DNA of 64,000 nucleotides from CAZOWL01 sp964583605 (GCA_964583605.1 CAZOWL010000003.1:33278-97277), one strand, 5' to 3'; shown: positions 25,563-34,514, counted from the first letter of the stretch. Numbers and translations: made by a program. The notes: generated from the sequence alone by a model not told the origin.

Positions 25563-28500
25563 ATGACACGACGAATTCCGAGATACGGCTCGCGCCGACC
25601 AGCGCGGCACCACCATGCGCTGCCGCCGCGGGACCGTCCATCTCTCGGGATCGCCGGCTGGCTCGCCCAATTCTTCATCGAATCGCCATTGTCACCGCTG
25701 CTGATGGTCGGCACGCTGACCATCGGCATCATCGCGATCCTTTACACGCCAAGGCAGGAGGACCCGCAGATCTCGGTGCCGATGATCGACATCTTCGTGC
25801 CGTATGCGGGCGCCTCGGCCGAGCAGGTGGCCCATCTCGCGATCAGCCCGCTGGAGCGGATCATGAGCGAGATCCCCGGCGTCGAGCATGTCTACTCGAC
25901 CTCAAAACGCGGCGCAGGACTGGTGACCGTGCTCTTCTACGTCGGCGAGCCGCTCGGGCCCTCGATCGTCAAGGTCCACGACAAGCTCCAATCGAACCTC
26001 GACAAGATCCCTCCAGGTGTGTCGCTGCCGCTGGTCAAGCCCAAGAGTGTCGACGACGTGCCCGTCGTGACGATCACGCTCTGGTCGACCGAGGTCGACG
26101 ATGCGGTGCTGCGCCAGCTCGGCTTCGATGTGCTGCAGCGTCTCAGCGAGGTGCCGGATACCGGACAGGGATTCGTCGTCGGCGGACGACCGGAGCAGAT
26201 CCGCATCGAGGTCTTCCCCGAGCAGCTCAACGGCTTCGACATCAGCCTCGACCAGGTGGCTGCGGCCATCCGCAGCGCCAACCAGGAGCAGACCGGCGGC
26301 AGCGTCGAGCATCAGGATACCGTCTTCGAGATCTCGGCCGGCTCCTTTCTGCGCGACGCCGACGACGTCGCGCGCCTGATCGTCGGGACGCACTTCGGCG
26401 TCCCGGTCTATGTCCAGGACGTTGCCCGGGTCATCGAAGGGCCGGCCGAGACCGAGCAGCTCGTCAGCTACTTCTCCGGCGCGACGCCGGGTCGAGGTAT
26501 GCCGGAGGTCGCCGCCGACGGGGCAGCGGCCGTCACGGTCGCGATCGCCAAGCGCGAAGGCACCAACGGCGTCGTCGTAGCGAACGCGATCCTCGAGCGC
26601 CTTGCGCTGCTCGAAGGCCGCCTGTTGCCGGACCACGTCCATTACACGGTCTCGCGCAACTACGGCCAGACAGCCAACGACAAGGTCAACGAGCTCTTGG
26701 CCGCCATGTGGTGGGCGGCGCTGGCCGTGAGCCTGCTCTGCTGGGCGACCTTGGGCACGCGCCCGGCCGCGGTCGTGATCACCGTGATCCCGCTGGTGAT
26801 CCTGATCACCATCTGGTCGGCCTGGGTGCTCGGCTTCACGATCGACCGCGTGAGCCTCTTCGCTCTGATCTTCTCGATCGGCATCCTGGTCGACGACGCG
26901 ACGGTGGTGGTCGAGAACGTCTACCGCCGCTGGCTCCACGACGGTGAGACGAGCACGCCGACCGCGGTCGATGCGGTACGCGAGGTCGGCAACCCGACCA
27001 TCATGGCCAACCTGACCATCTTCGCTGCACTGCTGCCGATGGGCTTCGTCAGCGGCATGATGGGGCCCTACATGCGGCCGATCCCGATCCTCGGCACCGC
27101 AGCGGCCTTCTTCTCGGTCGTCTTCGCCTTCGTCTTCACGCCCTGGGTCGCGCGCACGCTGCGACCCAAGCTCAAGGCCCTGGAGCGGGCCGAGGAGCGC
27201 GAGCGCCGCACGCAGGTGCTGATCGGCAAGACCTACCGGCCGCTGATCACACCGCTAATCCGCCACCGGCGCTGGGCCTGGGCCTTTCTCGCGCTGATCG
27301 TGCTGGCCTTCTTCGCCGCCTGCTCGATGTTCTACACGAGGGCGGTGACGGTGAAGATGCTGCCGTTCGACAATAAGCCCGAATTCAACGTCGTGATCGA
27401 CATGCCGGAGGGGACGGCGCTCCCGACCACCGCCAACCTGACCTGGCGGCTGGCGCGCGAGCTCCGGCAGCTGCCCGAGGTGACGGCGCTGCAGACCTAT
27501 GTCGGCACCGCCTCGCCGTTCAACTTCAACGGCATGGTCCGCCACTACTATCTGCGCGACCAGCCCTGGCACGCCGACATCCAGGTGATGCTGATGGACA
27601 AGGACCAGCGCAAGCGCAGCAGCCATCAGATCGCCGAGGCCGCGCGGGAGCTGCTCACACCGATCGCGCGTGACGGCGGTGCCCGGCTCTCGGTCGTCGA
27701 GATGCCACCAGGGCCGCCGGTCCTGCAGACGGTCGTCGCCGAGATCCACGGCCCGGACGACGCCCTCCGCCGCCAAGTCGCCACCGATATGACCAGGTGG
27801 TTCGAGGAGGTGCCGAATCTAGTCGACGCCGACAACTTCATGGCTGAGCCCTACGAGCGCTGGCACTTCGCGGTCGATGTCGAGAAGGCCGTGCGCCGCA
27901 ACGTCGCGGTCGAGACCATCCTGCGCAATGTGCAAATGGCCGTCGGCGGCTATGCGCTCGGCGATGTCAAGCGCGGCAGCGTGCTCGAGCCGGTCGGCAT
28001 CGTCATACAGGTGCCGCAGGCGGCGCGCTCGGAGGTCGCCCGGCTCGGTGATCTACCGATCCAGAGCGACACAGGGCACAGGGTCCCGCTCTCCGAGCTT
28101 GGCGTCTTCCAGCGCATTGCGGAGGATCCGATCATCTTCCGCAAGGACCTGCGGCCGATCGAGTATGTGGTGGGCGAGATGGCCGGGCGCCTAGGGGCAC
28201 CCATCTACGGCATGTTGGCGGTTGAGGAGATACTCGCAGAGCATCCGAGCCCGGATGGGGTCGTTATGAGCGGCACCCTCACCGGACCGCCGGATCACGA
28301 CCTGGTGTCGGGCTTCGAGTGGACCGGTGAGTGGGTCGTGACCTACGAGACCTTCCGCGACCTAGGTCTGGCATTTGCCGCGGCGCTGCTGCTCATCTAT
28401 GTCCTGCTGGTGTGGGAGTTCGGCAGCTTGCCCCAGGCGTTGGTCGTGATGGCGCCCATACCCTTGACCTTGATCGGGATCATCCCAGGTCACTGGCTGC

Positions 28501-28883
28501 TGGGCGCCGAGTTCACGGCCACCTCGATGATCGGCTTCATCGCATTGGCCGGGATCGAGGTCCGCAGCTCTATCTTGATGCTGGATTTCACGAAGAACGA
28601 GCTCGAGCATGGTGAGCCGATCGACCAGGCGGTAGTCAACGCCGGGCACATTCGCTTCCGACCCATCTGGGTCACTAATCTCACGATGATGGCCGGTGCC
28701 CTTGCCCTACTGTTCGACCCGATATTTCAGGGTATGGCCATCTCACTGTTATTCGGACCGATCGTGGCCACTTCGCTGACGCTACTCGCCGTGCCGCTTG
28801 GATGTCTCACGGCACGACGATCATTCGAGAAGGAGTTGGCGGCCAAGCGAGAGGTCGCAGCCGCTAAGGTCACCGGGTACTGA
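25563..28883 (+). CDS. RND-family efflux transporter (AcrB/HAE-type)
   Basis: 1106 aa inner-membrane proton-driven pump with the duplicated RND plan. The first helix is at SPLSPLLMVGTLTIGIIAIL. Large periplasmic loops follow it and the seventh helix. The helix-4 relay motif is SIGILVDDATVVVENVYRRW, with the paired aspartates; motif SEIPGVEHVYSTSKRGAG belongs to the porter domain. In the second half, GFIALAGIEVRSSILMLDFT replaces the more usual GIVVRNSILLVDF. The protein starts at ATG 25563 with a basic 25-residue tail before the first helix. No membrane-fusion protein or outer-membrane channel gene flanks it, so its periplasmic adaptor must come from elsewhere. The substrate is unknown. Confidence 0.93.
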   Translation: MTRRIPRYGSRRPARHHHALPPRDRPSLGIAGWLAQFFIESPLSPLLMVGTLTIGIIAILYTPRQEDPQISVPMIDIFVPYAGASAEQVAHLAISPLERIMSEIPGVEHVYSTSKRGAGLVTVLFYVGEPLGPSIVKVHDKLQSNLDKIPPGVSLPLVKPKSVDDVPVVTITLWSTEVDDAVLRQLGFDVLQRLSEVPDTGQGFVVGGRPEQIRIEVFPEQLNGFDISLDQVAAAIRSANQEQTGGSVEHQDTVFEISAGSFLRDADDVARLIVGTHFGVPVYVQDVARVIEGPAETEQLVSYFSGATPGRGMPEVAADGAAAVTVAIAKREGTNGVVVANAILERLALLEGRLLPDHVHYTVSRNYGQTANDKVNELLAAMWWAALAVSLLCWATLGTRPAAVVITVIPLVILITIWSAWVLGFTIDRVSLFALIFSIGILVDDATVVVENVYRRWLHDGETSTPTAVDAVREVGNPTIMANLTIFAALLPMGFVSGMMGPYMRPIPILGTAAAFFSVVFAFVFTPWVARTLRPKLKALERAEERERRTQVLIGKTYRPLITPLIRHRRWAWAFLALIVLAFFAACSMFYTRAVTVKMLPFDNKPEFNVVIDMPEGTALPTTANLTWRLARELRQLPEVTALQTYVGTASPFNFNGMVRHYYLRDQPWHADIQVMLMDKDQRKRSSHQIAEAARELLTPIARDGGARLSVVEMPPGPPVLQTVVAEIHGPDDALRRQVATDMTRWFEEVPNLVDADNFMAEPYERWHFAVDVEKAVRRNVAVETILRNVQMAVGGYALGDVKRGSVLEPVGIVIQVPQAARSEVARLGDLPIQSDTGHRVPLSELGVFQRIAEDPIIFRKDLRPIEYVVGEMAGRLGAPIYGMLAVEEILAEHPSPDGVVMSGTLTGPPDHDLVSGFEWTGEWVVTYETFRDLGLAFAAALLLIYVLLVWEFGSLPQALVVMAPIPLTLIGIIPGHWLLGAEFTATSMIGFIALAGIEVRSSILMLDFTKNELEHGEPIDQAVVNAGHIRFRPIWVTNLTMMAGALALLFDPIFQGMAISLLFGPIVATSLTLLAVPLGCLTARRSFEKELAAKREVAAAKVTGY

Positions 28884-28898
28884 CGACGGGATGATGGC

Positions 28899-28928
28899 GC
28901 GAGGTGCCGACTGCTAGCCGACACCTCG
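28899..28928. terminator. Hairpin between the RND and HdeD-like genes
   Basis: GCGAGGTG (28899-28906) pairs with CACCTCGC (ending ~28929), giving an 8-bp perfect stem plus two inner pairs, in the gap between convergent genes. No T tract follows. Confidence 0.5.
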
Positions 28929-28955
28929 CACACGATCAGCCATCATCAGCTACCG

Positions 28956-29576
28956 CTAAGCGTGAAAAGTGGCTCCAGCCTCCAAAGATTTGCCGGAGTC
29001 AACGACCCTCGGAATTCGCCTCAATGCGATGCCGGTCGTCAAGTTGCCCCAACCGATCGCGCCAAGGTAGGCAGCGACTGCGACACCGATCGCCCAAGTG
29101 CTCGAGAGTGGCCAAGTCACGAGAACGGCAGTACCGGCGCCGAGCGAGAGCCAACCGGCTGACCGAGCCCGACGAGCCGCCGCGGCATCACCGCGCCGGG
29201 TCTGGAGCAAGAGGCGCTGGAAGCCGAGTATACCTAAGGCAATTGCGCCGAAGAGCGTCAAGCCGGTCGCGGCACCAGGCGGATTCGAGATCATGGCCAG
29301 ACCACCGAAGGCATAGGCCAGTGCGTAGCCCAAGCGACGCGCACGCTCCCTGAATGGCTGCTCGCCCCAGATGCGTGCCACCTGATAGAGCGCGGCCCCA
29401 ACCAACGCGAGGCCTGCCGTCAACACGGCGGCGATCGTCAGGGTCGGTAGCATAGTCAGCCCGAGGAGGCTGAGCAGAAACGCGAGCCCGCCACTCACGA
29501 TCAGTGGATCGGGGGCAGGACGCCGAGCGGTCTTCGTCGTTTGCGAGGGGGCTTGCGTCACCTTCATCGTCGTCAT
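28956..29576 (-). CDS. HdeD/DUF308-like membrane protein
   Basis: 206 aa with about six membrane helices arranged as hydrophobic pairs (PLIVSGGLAFLLSLLGLTML; LTIAAVLTAGLALVGAALYQ; the block around YAFGGLAMISNPPGAATGLT; and two near the C-terminus). The pattern of a helix ending in a short polar turn, repeated through the protein, resembles HdeD-type DUF308 proteins, some of which are acid-stress related. The N-terminal 25 residues are basic and Thr/Pro-rich. The match is by overall pattern, not by a diagnostic motif. It stands alone, divergent from the yciA pseudogene. Confidence 0.6.
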   Translation of the reverse strand: MTTMKVTQAPSQTTKTARRPAPDPLIVSGGLAFLLSLLGLTMLPTLTIAAVLTAGLALVGAALYQVARIWGEQPFRERARRLGYALAYAFGGLAMISNPPGAATGLTLFGAIALGILGFQRLLLQTRRGDAAAARRARSAGWLSLGAGTAVLVTWPLSSTWAIGVAVAAYLGAIGWGNLTTGIALRRIPRVVDSGKSLEAGATFHA

Positions 29577-29625
29577 CGATGCTCTCTCACGTGGTTATTT
29601 CCTAGTGTATAAGTGAGGTACTGCC

Positions 29626-29994
29626 GTGGAACCTCAAGGCCTCGCCCGACGACATAGTTCCGACGCCTATGGCGATATCTTCAGCGGCCGGCTCATGTCG
29701 CAGGCCGGCATCGCTGGCAGCAGGGTCGCGATCGCTCTCGCGCGAGGCCGGGTCGCTACGGTCGCTGTCAAGGAGCTCGGCTTCATCGCGCCGGTGCTGG
29801 TCGGCGACCTGGTGAACCTGTAGGCTCGTCTGGTCCGGATCGGCCGCACGTCGATCACCGTGCAGGTCGAGGCATGGGCGCGGCGCGAGCCCGACCCGTC
29901 GAGTCGCGAGCATGTCGCCACGGCCAGCCTCACCTGCGTCGCCGTCGATGCCGACAGTCGGCCGCGCCCGATCAAGGGGTCCAAGCGCAGATGA
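29626..29994 (+). pseudogene. YciA-type acyl-CoA thioesterase gene interrupted by one amber codon
   Basis: Reading from GTG 29626, the frame gives SDAYGDIFSGRLMSQAGIAG, ARGRVATVAVKELGFIAPVL and VGDLVNL. It then meets TAG at 29821-29823 and continues in the same frame as ARLVRIGRTSITVQVEAWAR and VATASLTCVAVDADSRPRPI to a TGA at 29992. These are successive blocks of the hot-dog thioesterase YciA, where GDxFxGWLMSQ, GRVATVAV and VGDxVxxYARLxRxGRTSI are conserved. The amber codon stands where the family usually has tyrosine, so one base change explains it. There is no frameshift. The gene lies between an HdeD-like gene and the polyphosphate:AMP phosphotransferase gene. Confidence 0.85.
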
Positions 29995-30126
29995 GCGCGA
30001 CACGGCCAACCTGGCAAAGGGGCGGATCCGCCTCGTTGGGCGATCGATTCAGCCGGGCCGCGTCCGCGGCGGCAGACTAGCGCGACTGGCTCGAAGACGG
30101 CGGGTAACGATTTGAGATCACTAAGC

Positions 30127-31674
30127 ATGTTCGAATCCACAAAGCTCGGGCGCTGCGTCAGCAAGGACGATTTCAAGGCGCAGCAGGCAGACCTACGTAC
30201 GCAGCTCCTCGCCGTGCAGCGTGAGCTCCTGCAGACCAATATGCCCGTCGTGGTCCTGCTCGCGGGCATCGAAGGCGCCGGTAAGGGCGAGGTAACCAAC
30301 AGGCTCAACGAGTGGCTCGACACCCGCCGGGTTCAGACCAACGCGTTCTGGGACGAGACCGACGAGGAGCGTGCGCGGCCCCGCTATTGGCGTTTCTGGC
30401 GCTCGCTGCCGCCGCGCGGCGAGATGGCGATCCTCTTCGGTGGCTGGTATCAAGCCCCGATCGAGCATCGCTTCAAAGGGATCTGCTCCGATGCCCAGCT
30501 CGACGCCGAGCTGAACCGGATCGTTGACTACGAGCGCATGCTCATCCAAGACGGCGCACTCATCGTCAAGTTCTGGTTTCACATGTCCGAGACCGACCAG
30601 AAGGCGCGCCTCAAGGCCCTGTCGCGCGACGATCGCAGTCGCTGGAAGATGCTGCCCGACAAGGCCAAGTTCTCCGAGCACTACCAAGAGTTCGAGCGCG
30701 TCGCCGAACGTGTCATCCTGCATACCGATCGCGGCATCTCGCCCTGGTACCTGATCGAGGCCGTCGATCGCCGCTATCGCGACCTCACCGTCGGCAAGAC
30801 ACTGCTGCAGGCGCTCAAGTCACGGCTCAGCGAGCCCGAGCCTTGCGACCCTCCTTCCAGCGGCAAGGGGCTCGACATCCCGGACGTGGCCACTGCCCAG
30901 GTGACACTGATCGACCAACTCGACCTGACCCAAGCACTGAGCCAGGATGAGTACAAGGGCGCGCTGCATGCGCTGCAGGCCGAGATCAACGAGCTCGCTT
31001 GGCAGGCCTACAAGGCCAAGCGCTCGACAGTGATGGTCTTCGAGGGCATCGACGCCGGGGGGAAAGGCGGCGCCATCCGTCGCATCACAGGCGCGATCGA
31101 CGCACGGCTGTATCGGGCCATCTCGGTCGCCGCGCCCACCGACGAAGAGATGGCCCATCATTACCTCTGGCGTTTCTGGCGTCACATTCCGCGCGCTGGC
31201 TACATCACGATCTACGACCGCTCTTGGTACGGAAGGGTGCTCGTCGAGCGTGTCGAGGACGGGCTCGCCTCGGACGCCGAGTGGCGTCGTGCCTATTCGG
31301 AGATCAACGAGTTCGAAGAGCAGTTGATGGAGAACGGCATCATCCTATTCAAGTTCTGGCTTCAGATCAGCCAAGAGGAGCAATTGCGCCGCTTCGAGGA
31401 GCGTGAGAAGGTCGCCTACAAGCGCTACAAGATCACCGACGAGGACTGGCGCAACCGCGAGAAATGGCCGCTGTACAAGGCCGCCGTGAACGAGATGGTC
31501 GCCCGGACCAGTACCGAGACGGCACCTTGGACACTGATTGCAGCCGAGGACAAGCGCTTCGCACGCATCAAGACCTTGCGGACCATCTGCGACGGCCTCA
31601 AGGCGTCGCTGCAGCAAGGCGTCCGCCGAGGCCACTTGTCCTGCGGTGAGAAGACCTCGCCCCCAATCCGTTGA
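30127..31674 (+). CDS. pap: Polyphosphate:AMP phosphotransferase (two-domain PPK2)
   Basis: 515 aa: two PPK2-type P-loop kinase domains in tandem, the plan of class II polyphosphate:AMP phosphotransferases that make ADP from AMP using polyphosphate. Domain 1 has Walker A AGIEGAGKGEVTNRL (residues 46-60). Domain 2 has FEGIDAGGKGGAIRRITGAI and the WYGRVLVERVEG-type lid with YDRSWYGRVLVERVED. In this family the second domain is catalytic and the first is degenerate. ATG 30127 was chosen over a TTG at 30112. The enzyme would let the cell use stored polyphosphate, common in purple sulfur bacteria, as an energy reserve. The hyn promoter region follows. Confidence 0.95.
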   Translation: MFESTKLGRCVSKDDFKAQQADLRTQLLAVQRELLQTNMPVVVLLAGIEGAGKGEVTNRLNEWLDTRRVQTNAFWDETDEERARPRYWRFWRSLPPRGEMAILFGGWYQAPIEHRFKGICSDAQLDAELNRIVDYERMLIQDGALIVKFWFHMSETDQKARLKALSRDDRSRWKMLPDKAKFSEHYQEFERVAERVILHTDRGISPWYLIEAVDRRYRDLTVGKTLLQALKSRLSEPEPCDPPSSGKGLDIPDVATAQVTLIDQLDLTQALSQDEYKGALHALQAEINELAWQAYKAKRSTVMVFEGIDAGGKGGAIRRITGAIDARLYRAISVAAPTDEEMAHHYLWRFWRHIPRAGYITIYDRSWYGRVLVERVEDGLASDAEWRRAYSEINEFEEQLMENGIILFKFWLQISQEEQLRRFEEREKVAYKRYKITDEDWRNREKWPLYKAAVNEMVARTSTETAPWTLIAAEDKRFARIKTLRTICDGLKASLQQGVRRGHLSCGEKTSPPIR

Positions 31675-31850
31675 AAGGAGACAAAGCGGGCTAATTCCGA
31701 TCCGCAACTTGGCTCTGCACTGGAATCTGGCCGCGGCTTGGCGGGGCCGAATGAGCGCAATGACCCGGCCGACCAACCATGTATATCCTTCGCAAATGGC
31801 TTTTCGACCGCAAGCCAAATGCGTAATTGCGAATTTAATCTTATAAGCGT

Positions 31851-31864
31851 TTAATTCAGATCAG
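31851..31864. promoter_or_regulatory. Second, weaker FNR-type box
   Basis: TTAATTCAGATCAG matches the FNR consensus TTGAT-N4-ATCAA at 8 of 10 defined bases, with the same TCAG spacer as the stronger box 135 bp downstream. Confidence 0.4.
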
Positions 31865-31985
31865 GCCATGATCGTCATTGACCTGGCGCATCCAATTGCA
31901 CGAATACGCGCCGGAATTAATTGATTATAAAACAACAATATACTTCATTCCAGCGGCCGCCCTTTCATAGTTTGTTGATACGGAG

Positions 31986-31999
31986 CTGATTCAGATCAA
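31986..31999 (+). promoter_or_regulatory. FNR-type box of the hynS promoter
   Basis: CTGATTCAGATCAA matches TTGAT-N4-ATCAA at 9 of 10 defined bases. Its centre (31992.5) lies 41.5-42.5 bp before the start site implied by the -10 at 32023-32028, the classical position for FNR class II activation. Hyn hydrogenase of Thiocapsa is known to be induced anaerobically through an FNR homologue. Confidence 0.72.
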
Positions 32000-32022
32000 C
32001 TCAACCGGTAGGGCCGCGTGTT

Positions 32023-32028
32023 AATAAT
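32023..32028 (+). promoter_or_regulatory. -10 element of the hynS promoter
   Basis: AATAAT, five of six matches to TATAAT, positioned so that an FNR dimer on 31986-31999 would replace the -35 contact. Predicted transcription start is about 32034-32035. Confidence 0.6.
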
Positions 32029-32072
32029 TCCACCGGGTGTTCAGACGAGACTTCGCGAATGAAGTCCGGCTA

Positions 32073-32195
32073 ACGATCATGGGACGAGGCGAGCCACCCC
32101 GGACGATGAAATGCCGCCTCGTCCCTGATCGTTCCCTCACCCCAACCCTCTCCCAGAGGGCGAGGGAGCGAACGTGCTTCGCGAATTTCATAGTA
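32073..32195 (+). repeat. Dispersed 123-bp repeat, copy D
   Basis: Full-length copy, same length as copies B and C, beginning ACGATCATGGGACGAGGCG and ending GCGAATTTCATAGTA. It lies about 40 bp downstream of the predicted hynS transcription start, so it would be transcribed in the leader. Confidence 0.93.
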
Positions 32196-32406
32196 AGGCA
32201 ACCCTATTGCCCTGCCGCAACATGAAGCACCGCGTTCGTACCGCGGCGGTGCCGCTAGAGGCTGGGGCACGCAGTAAACGAATGCGTTCGAGCGGAGGCG
32301 ACCCATACCCTCAGCGCCCACGGACGCAACGGGCGGCACGACAATCGCTCGGGGTGCCGACAACAAGAACAACAAGGCCTTGATCATAAGTCCGGCCAAC
32401 GGGCAT

Positions 32407-32462
32407 GGTCCGCACAGCGGACCCTACCCGAAACCGCCGCCGTAGGGTCTGCTGTGCGGACC
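32407..32462. repeat. Large REP-like inverted repeat in the hynS leader
   Basis: The left arm (32407-32427, GGTCCGCACAGCGGACCCTA plus C) and right arm (32442-32462) are 21-bp inverted copies with one mismatch, separated by 14 bp. It is the same unit as at 4409-4465, here as a pair facing each other. It ends 84 bp before the hynS start and would form a very stable RNA hairpin. Confidence 0.85.
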
Positions 32463-32546
32463 GTCGCGGTCGTCACGCGGCCACCTGGACGGGACTGTGA
32501 TCGACGCCAACAACAAATAATAACCACCGCGACTGGAGGATCCACG

Positions 32547-33611
32547 ATGGACAATCACTCGACGCTAGGCGAACTGCTGCGCAGCCAAGGGGTCAGTCGC
32601 CGCGCGTTCCTGAAGTTCTGCTCGACAACTGCATCCTTGATGGCGCTCCCGATGACCTCGGTCCCGGCGATGGCCGAGGCGCTCGCGAGCGCCAAACGGC
32701 CTTCCGTCATCTGGCTGTCGTTTCAGGAGTGCACCGGCTGCACCGAGTCCCTCACGCGGTCGCATGCACCAAGCATCGAGGGTCTGATCTTCGACTTCAT
32801 CTCGCTCGACTACCACCACACCTTGCAGGCGGCATCCGGGCATGCGGCCGAGCAAGCCCGCGAGCAAGCCCAACGGGAGAATGCCGGGGAATACCTTCTT
32901 CTCGTCGATGGCTCGATACCCCTCGTCGAGCACTACTCCACCATCGCCGGCATCAGCAACCTGCAGATGCTGAAGGATTGCGCACGAGACGCTGCCGCCA
33001 TCATCAACGTCGGGACCTGCTCGGCCTATGGCGGGCTGCCGATGGCCAGCCCGAATCCGACGCAAGCGGTCGCCGTCGGCGACATCATCCAAGACAAGCC
33101 GATCGTCAATGTGCCGGGCTGCCCACCGATGCCCTTGGCCATCACCGGCGTGATGGCCCATTTCCTGACGTTGGGCCGCCTTCCGGAGCTCGATCACCTC
33201 GGTCGTCCAATGTCCTTCTACGGGGAGAACCTGCACGACCGCTGCTATCGCCGGCCGTTCTACGATCGCGGCCAGTTCGCCGAGACCTTCGACGACGAAG
33301 GCGCGCGCCAAGGTTGGTGCCTGTACAAGCTGGGTTGCAAGGCGCCGGTCACTTACAACGCCTGTGCCCATGTGAAGTGGAACCAAGGGGTCAGCTTCCC
33401 GATCCAGTCGGGCCATGGCTGCATAGGCTGCTCTGAGCCGCGGTTCTGGGATGCCGGCGGCATCTACGACTCGGTGCCTAAAGCCCAATTCAAGGACAAC
33501 ACAGCGATCGCTGCCGCCGCGCTAGCTGGGGCCGCAGTCGGGGCCGGCGCGGCACTGCTCGCTCGACGCAAGAAGGCGCAGGTGCACACCGAAGAGCCAG
33601 CCAAACAATAG
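32547..33611 (+). CDS. hynS: Isp-type [NiFe] hydrogenase small subunit HynS
   Basis: 354 aa Fe-S subunit of the stable, reversible Hyn hydrogenase of purple sulfur bacteria. The Tat signal is RRAFLKF (residues 18-24). Proximal-cluster ligands are C62 and C65 in ECTGCTE, C158 in GTCSAYGG and C192 in VPGCPP. Glycine occupies both positions (64 and 163) that are cysteine in HupS of this window, so a standard [4Fe-4S] cluster is expected. The C-terminus has an Ala/Gly-rich hydrophobic helix (about residues 315-335) and a basic tail. The ATG at 32547 has GGAGGA 7-9 bp upstream. It is first gene of hynS-isp1-isp2-hynL. Confidence 0.97.
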   Translation: MDNHSTLGELLRSQGVSRRAFLKFCSTTASLMALPMTSVPAMAEALASAKRPSVIWLSFQECTGCTESLTRSHAPSIEGLIFDFISLDYHHTLQAASGHAAEQAREQAQRENAGEYLLLVDGSIPLVEHYSTIAGISNLQMLKDCARDAAAIINVGTCSAYGGLPMASPNPTQAVAVGDIIQDKPIVNVPGCPPMPLAITGVMAHFLTLGRLPELDHLGRPMSFYGENLHDRCYRRPFYDRGQFAETFDDEGARQGWCLYKLGCKAPVTYNACAHVKWNQGVSFPIQSGHGCIGCSEPRFWDAGGIYDSVPKAQFKDNTAIAAAALAGAAVGAGAALLARRKKAQVHTEEPAKQ

Positions 33612-33863
33612 TCCACAAGGCCCGCCCGACGGGTCGGCGGGACCTCCCGCACGCTAGACGGCCACCACCCAGAAGGGCATCGGGAACGGCGGAAACGCAA
33701 CGAGAAGATCAGCAAACTGCCTCAGCCGCCCCGTTCGTTATCCGCGGGGCGACCGCAGCCGAGGAAGGGCGGGCCTTCGCTCGATGTGCTCTCGTTGCGC
33801 CGACGCGGTTTCCGGTCGCTCGGTTCAAGTATCGAAAGAGAGACGATTGGAGGACAACAGATT

Positions 33864-34514
33864 ATGAGTCTCCTCGACTTCGCACGCGGACCGGTCATAC
33901 ACGCATCCTTGATCATCCTGACAGCCGGCCTCGTGTTCCGGCTGGCCGGTGTGCTGATCCTCACACGCGGCGCCGACCTGTCGCGCCCCCGCGACGTCTT
34001 CGGCAATTTCAAGGGCTACCGCACGGTCTTCAGCCGCGCCTGGCCGGCTGATGAGTTTCGCACGACGACCCGATATCAAACGGTGCTCGCCTATCTCTTC
34101 CACCTCGGGACCTTCGGCGTGGTCTTTCTGATCGTGCCGCACATCGAGTTCATCTCCGGCCTGACAGGCCTATCTTGGCCAGGTGTGCCGAACTTCGTCG
34201 GCGTCGCCCTCGGCACGATCGCGCTCGTCTCGCTGATCGCATTGATCTTCCGCCGCCTCAGCCGACCAGAGGTCTACAACTCGAACATCGGGGACTATGT
34301 GACCTGGATCATCGTGACCTTGCCTCTGCTCACGGGGCTGATGGCGTTCGCCCACGTCGGTCTGCGCTACGAGACCATGCTCGCACTGCACATCTTGAGC
34401 GCCGCCCTACTCTTCGCCTACTTCCCGTTCAGCAAGTTGATGCACGCCTTCTGGTTCGTCTTCTCACGTGCGCAAAGCGGGATCACCTACGCCCATAAGG
34501 GGGTACGGATATGA
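33864..34514 (+). CDS. isp1: Hydrogenase-associated membrane cytochrome b-like protein Isp1
   Basis: 216 aa with five predicted helices, of the NarI/DsrM-like cytochrome b family. The start is MSLLDFARGPVIHASLIILT, and histidines that could bind haem lie in VIHASL, YLFHLGTF, AHVGLR and ALHILS. Isp1 is thought to pass electrons between Hyn and the quinone pool or the cytoplasmic partner Isp2. The ATG at 33864 has GGAGGAC 8 bp upstream; an in-frame upstream extension to 33786 is arginine-rich and unlikely. It ends with an ATGA overlap onto isp2. The 252-bp gap after hynS shows no gene. Confidence 0.94.
   Translation: MSLLDFARGPVIHASLIILTAGLVFRLAGVLILTRGADLSRPRDVFGNFKGYRTVFSRAWPADEFRTTTRYQTVLAYLFHLGTFGVVFLIVPHIEFISGLTGLSWPGVPNFVGVALGTIALVSLIALIFRRLSRPEVYNSNIGDYVTWIIVTLPLLTGLMAFAHVGLRYETMLALHILSAALLFAYFPFSKLMHAFWFVFSRAQSGITYAHKGVRI

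Larger units (their letters stand above)
31675..32546. other. 872-bp region upstream of hynS
   Basis: The stretch 31790-32030 is strikingly AT-rich for this genome and holds two FNR-type boxes and a -10. Next come a full copy of the 123-bp repeat (32073-32195) and a 21-bp-stem hairpin (32407-32462), both between the predicted promoter and hynS. No coding frame is convincing. If transcription starts near 32035 the hyn leader is about 510 nt long. Confidence 0.7.

Noticed and set aside
25556..26947. 463-aa frame overlapping the RND gene in another frame
   Set aside because: Arginine-rich composition and no motifs; the RND frame is unequivocal.
31921..31935. TTGATTATAAAACAA as a third FNR box
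   Set aside because: Only the left half-site matches; the right half is AAACA instead of ATCAA.
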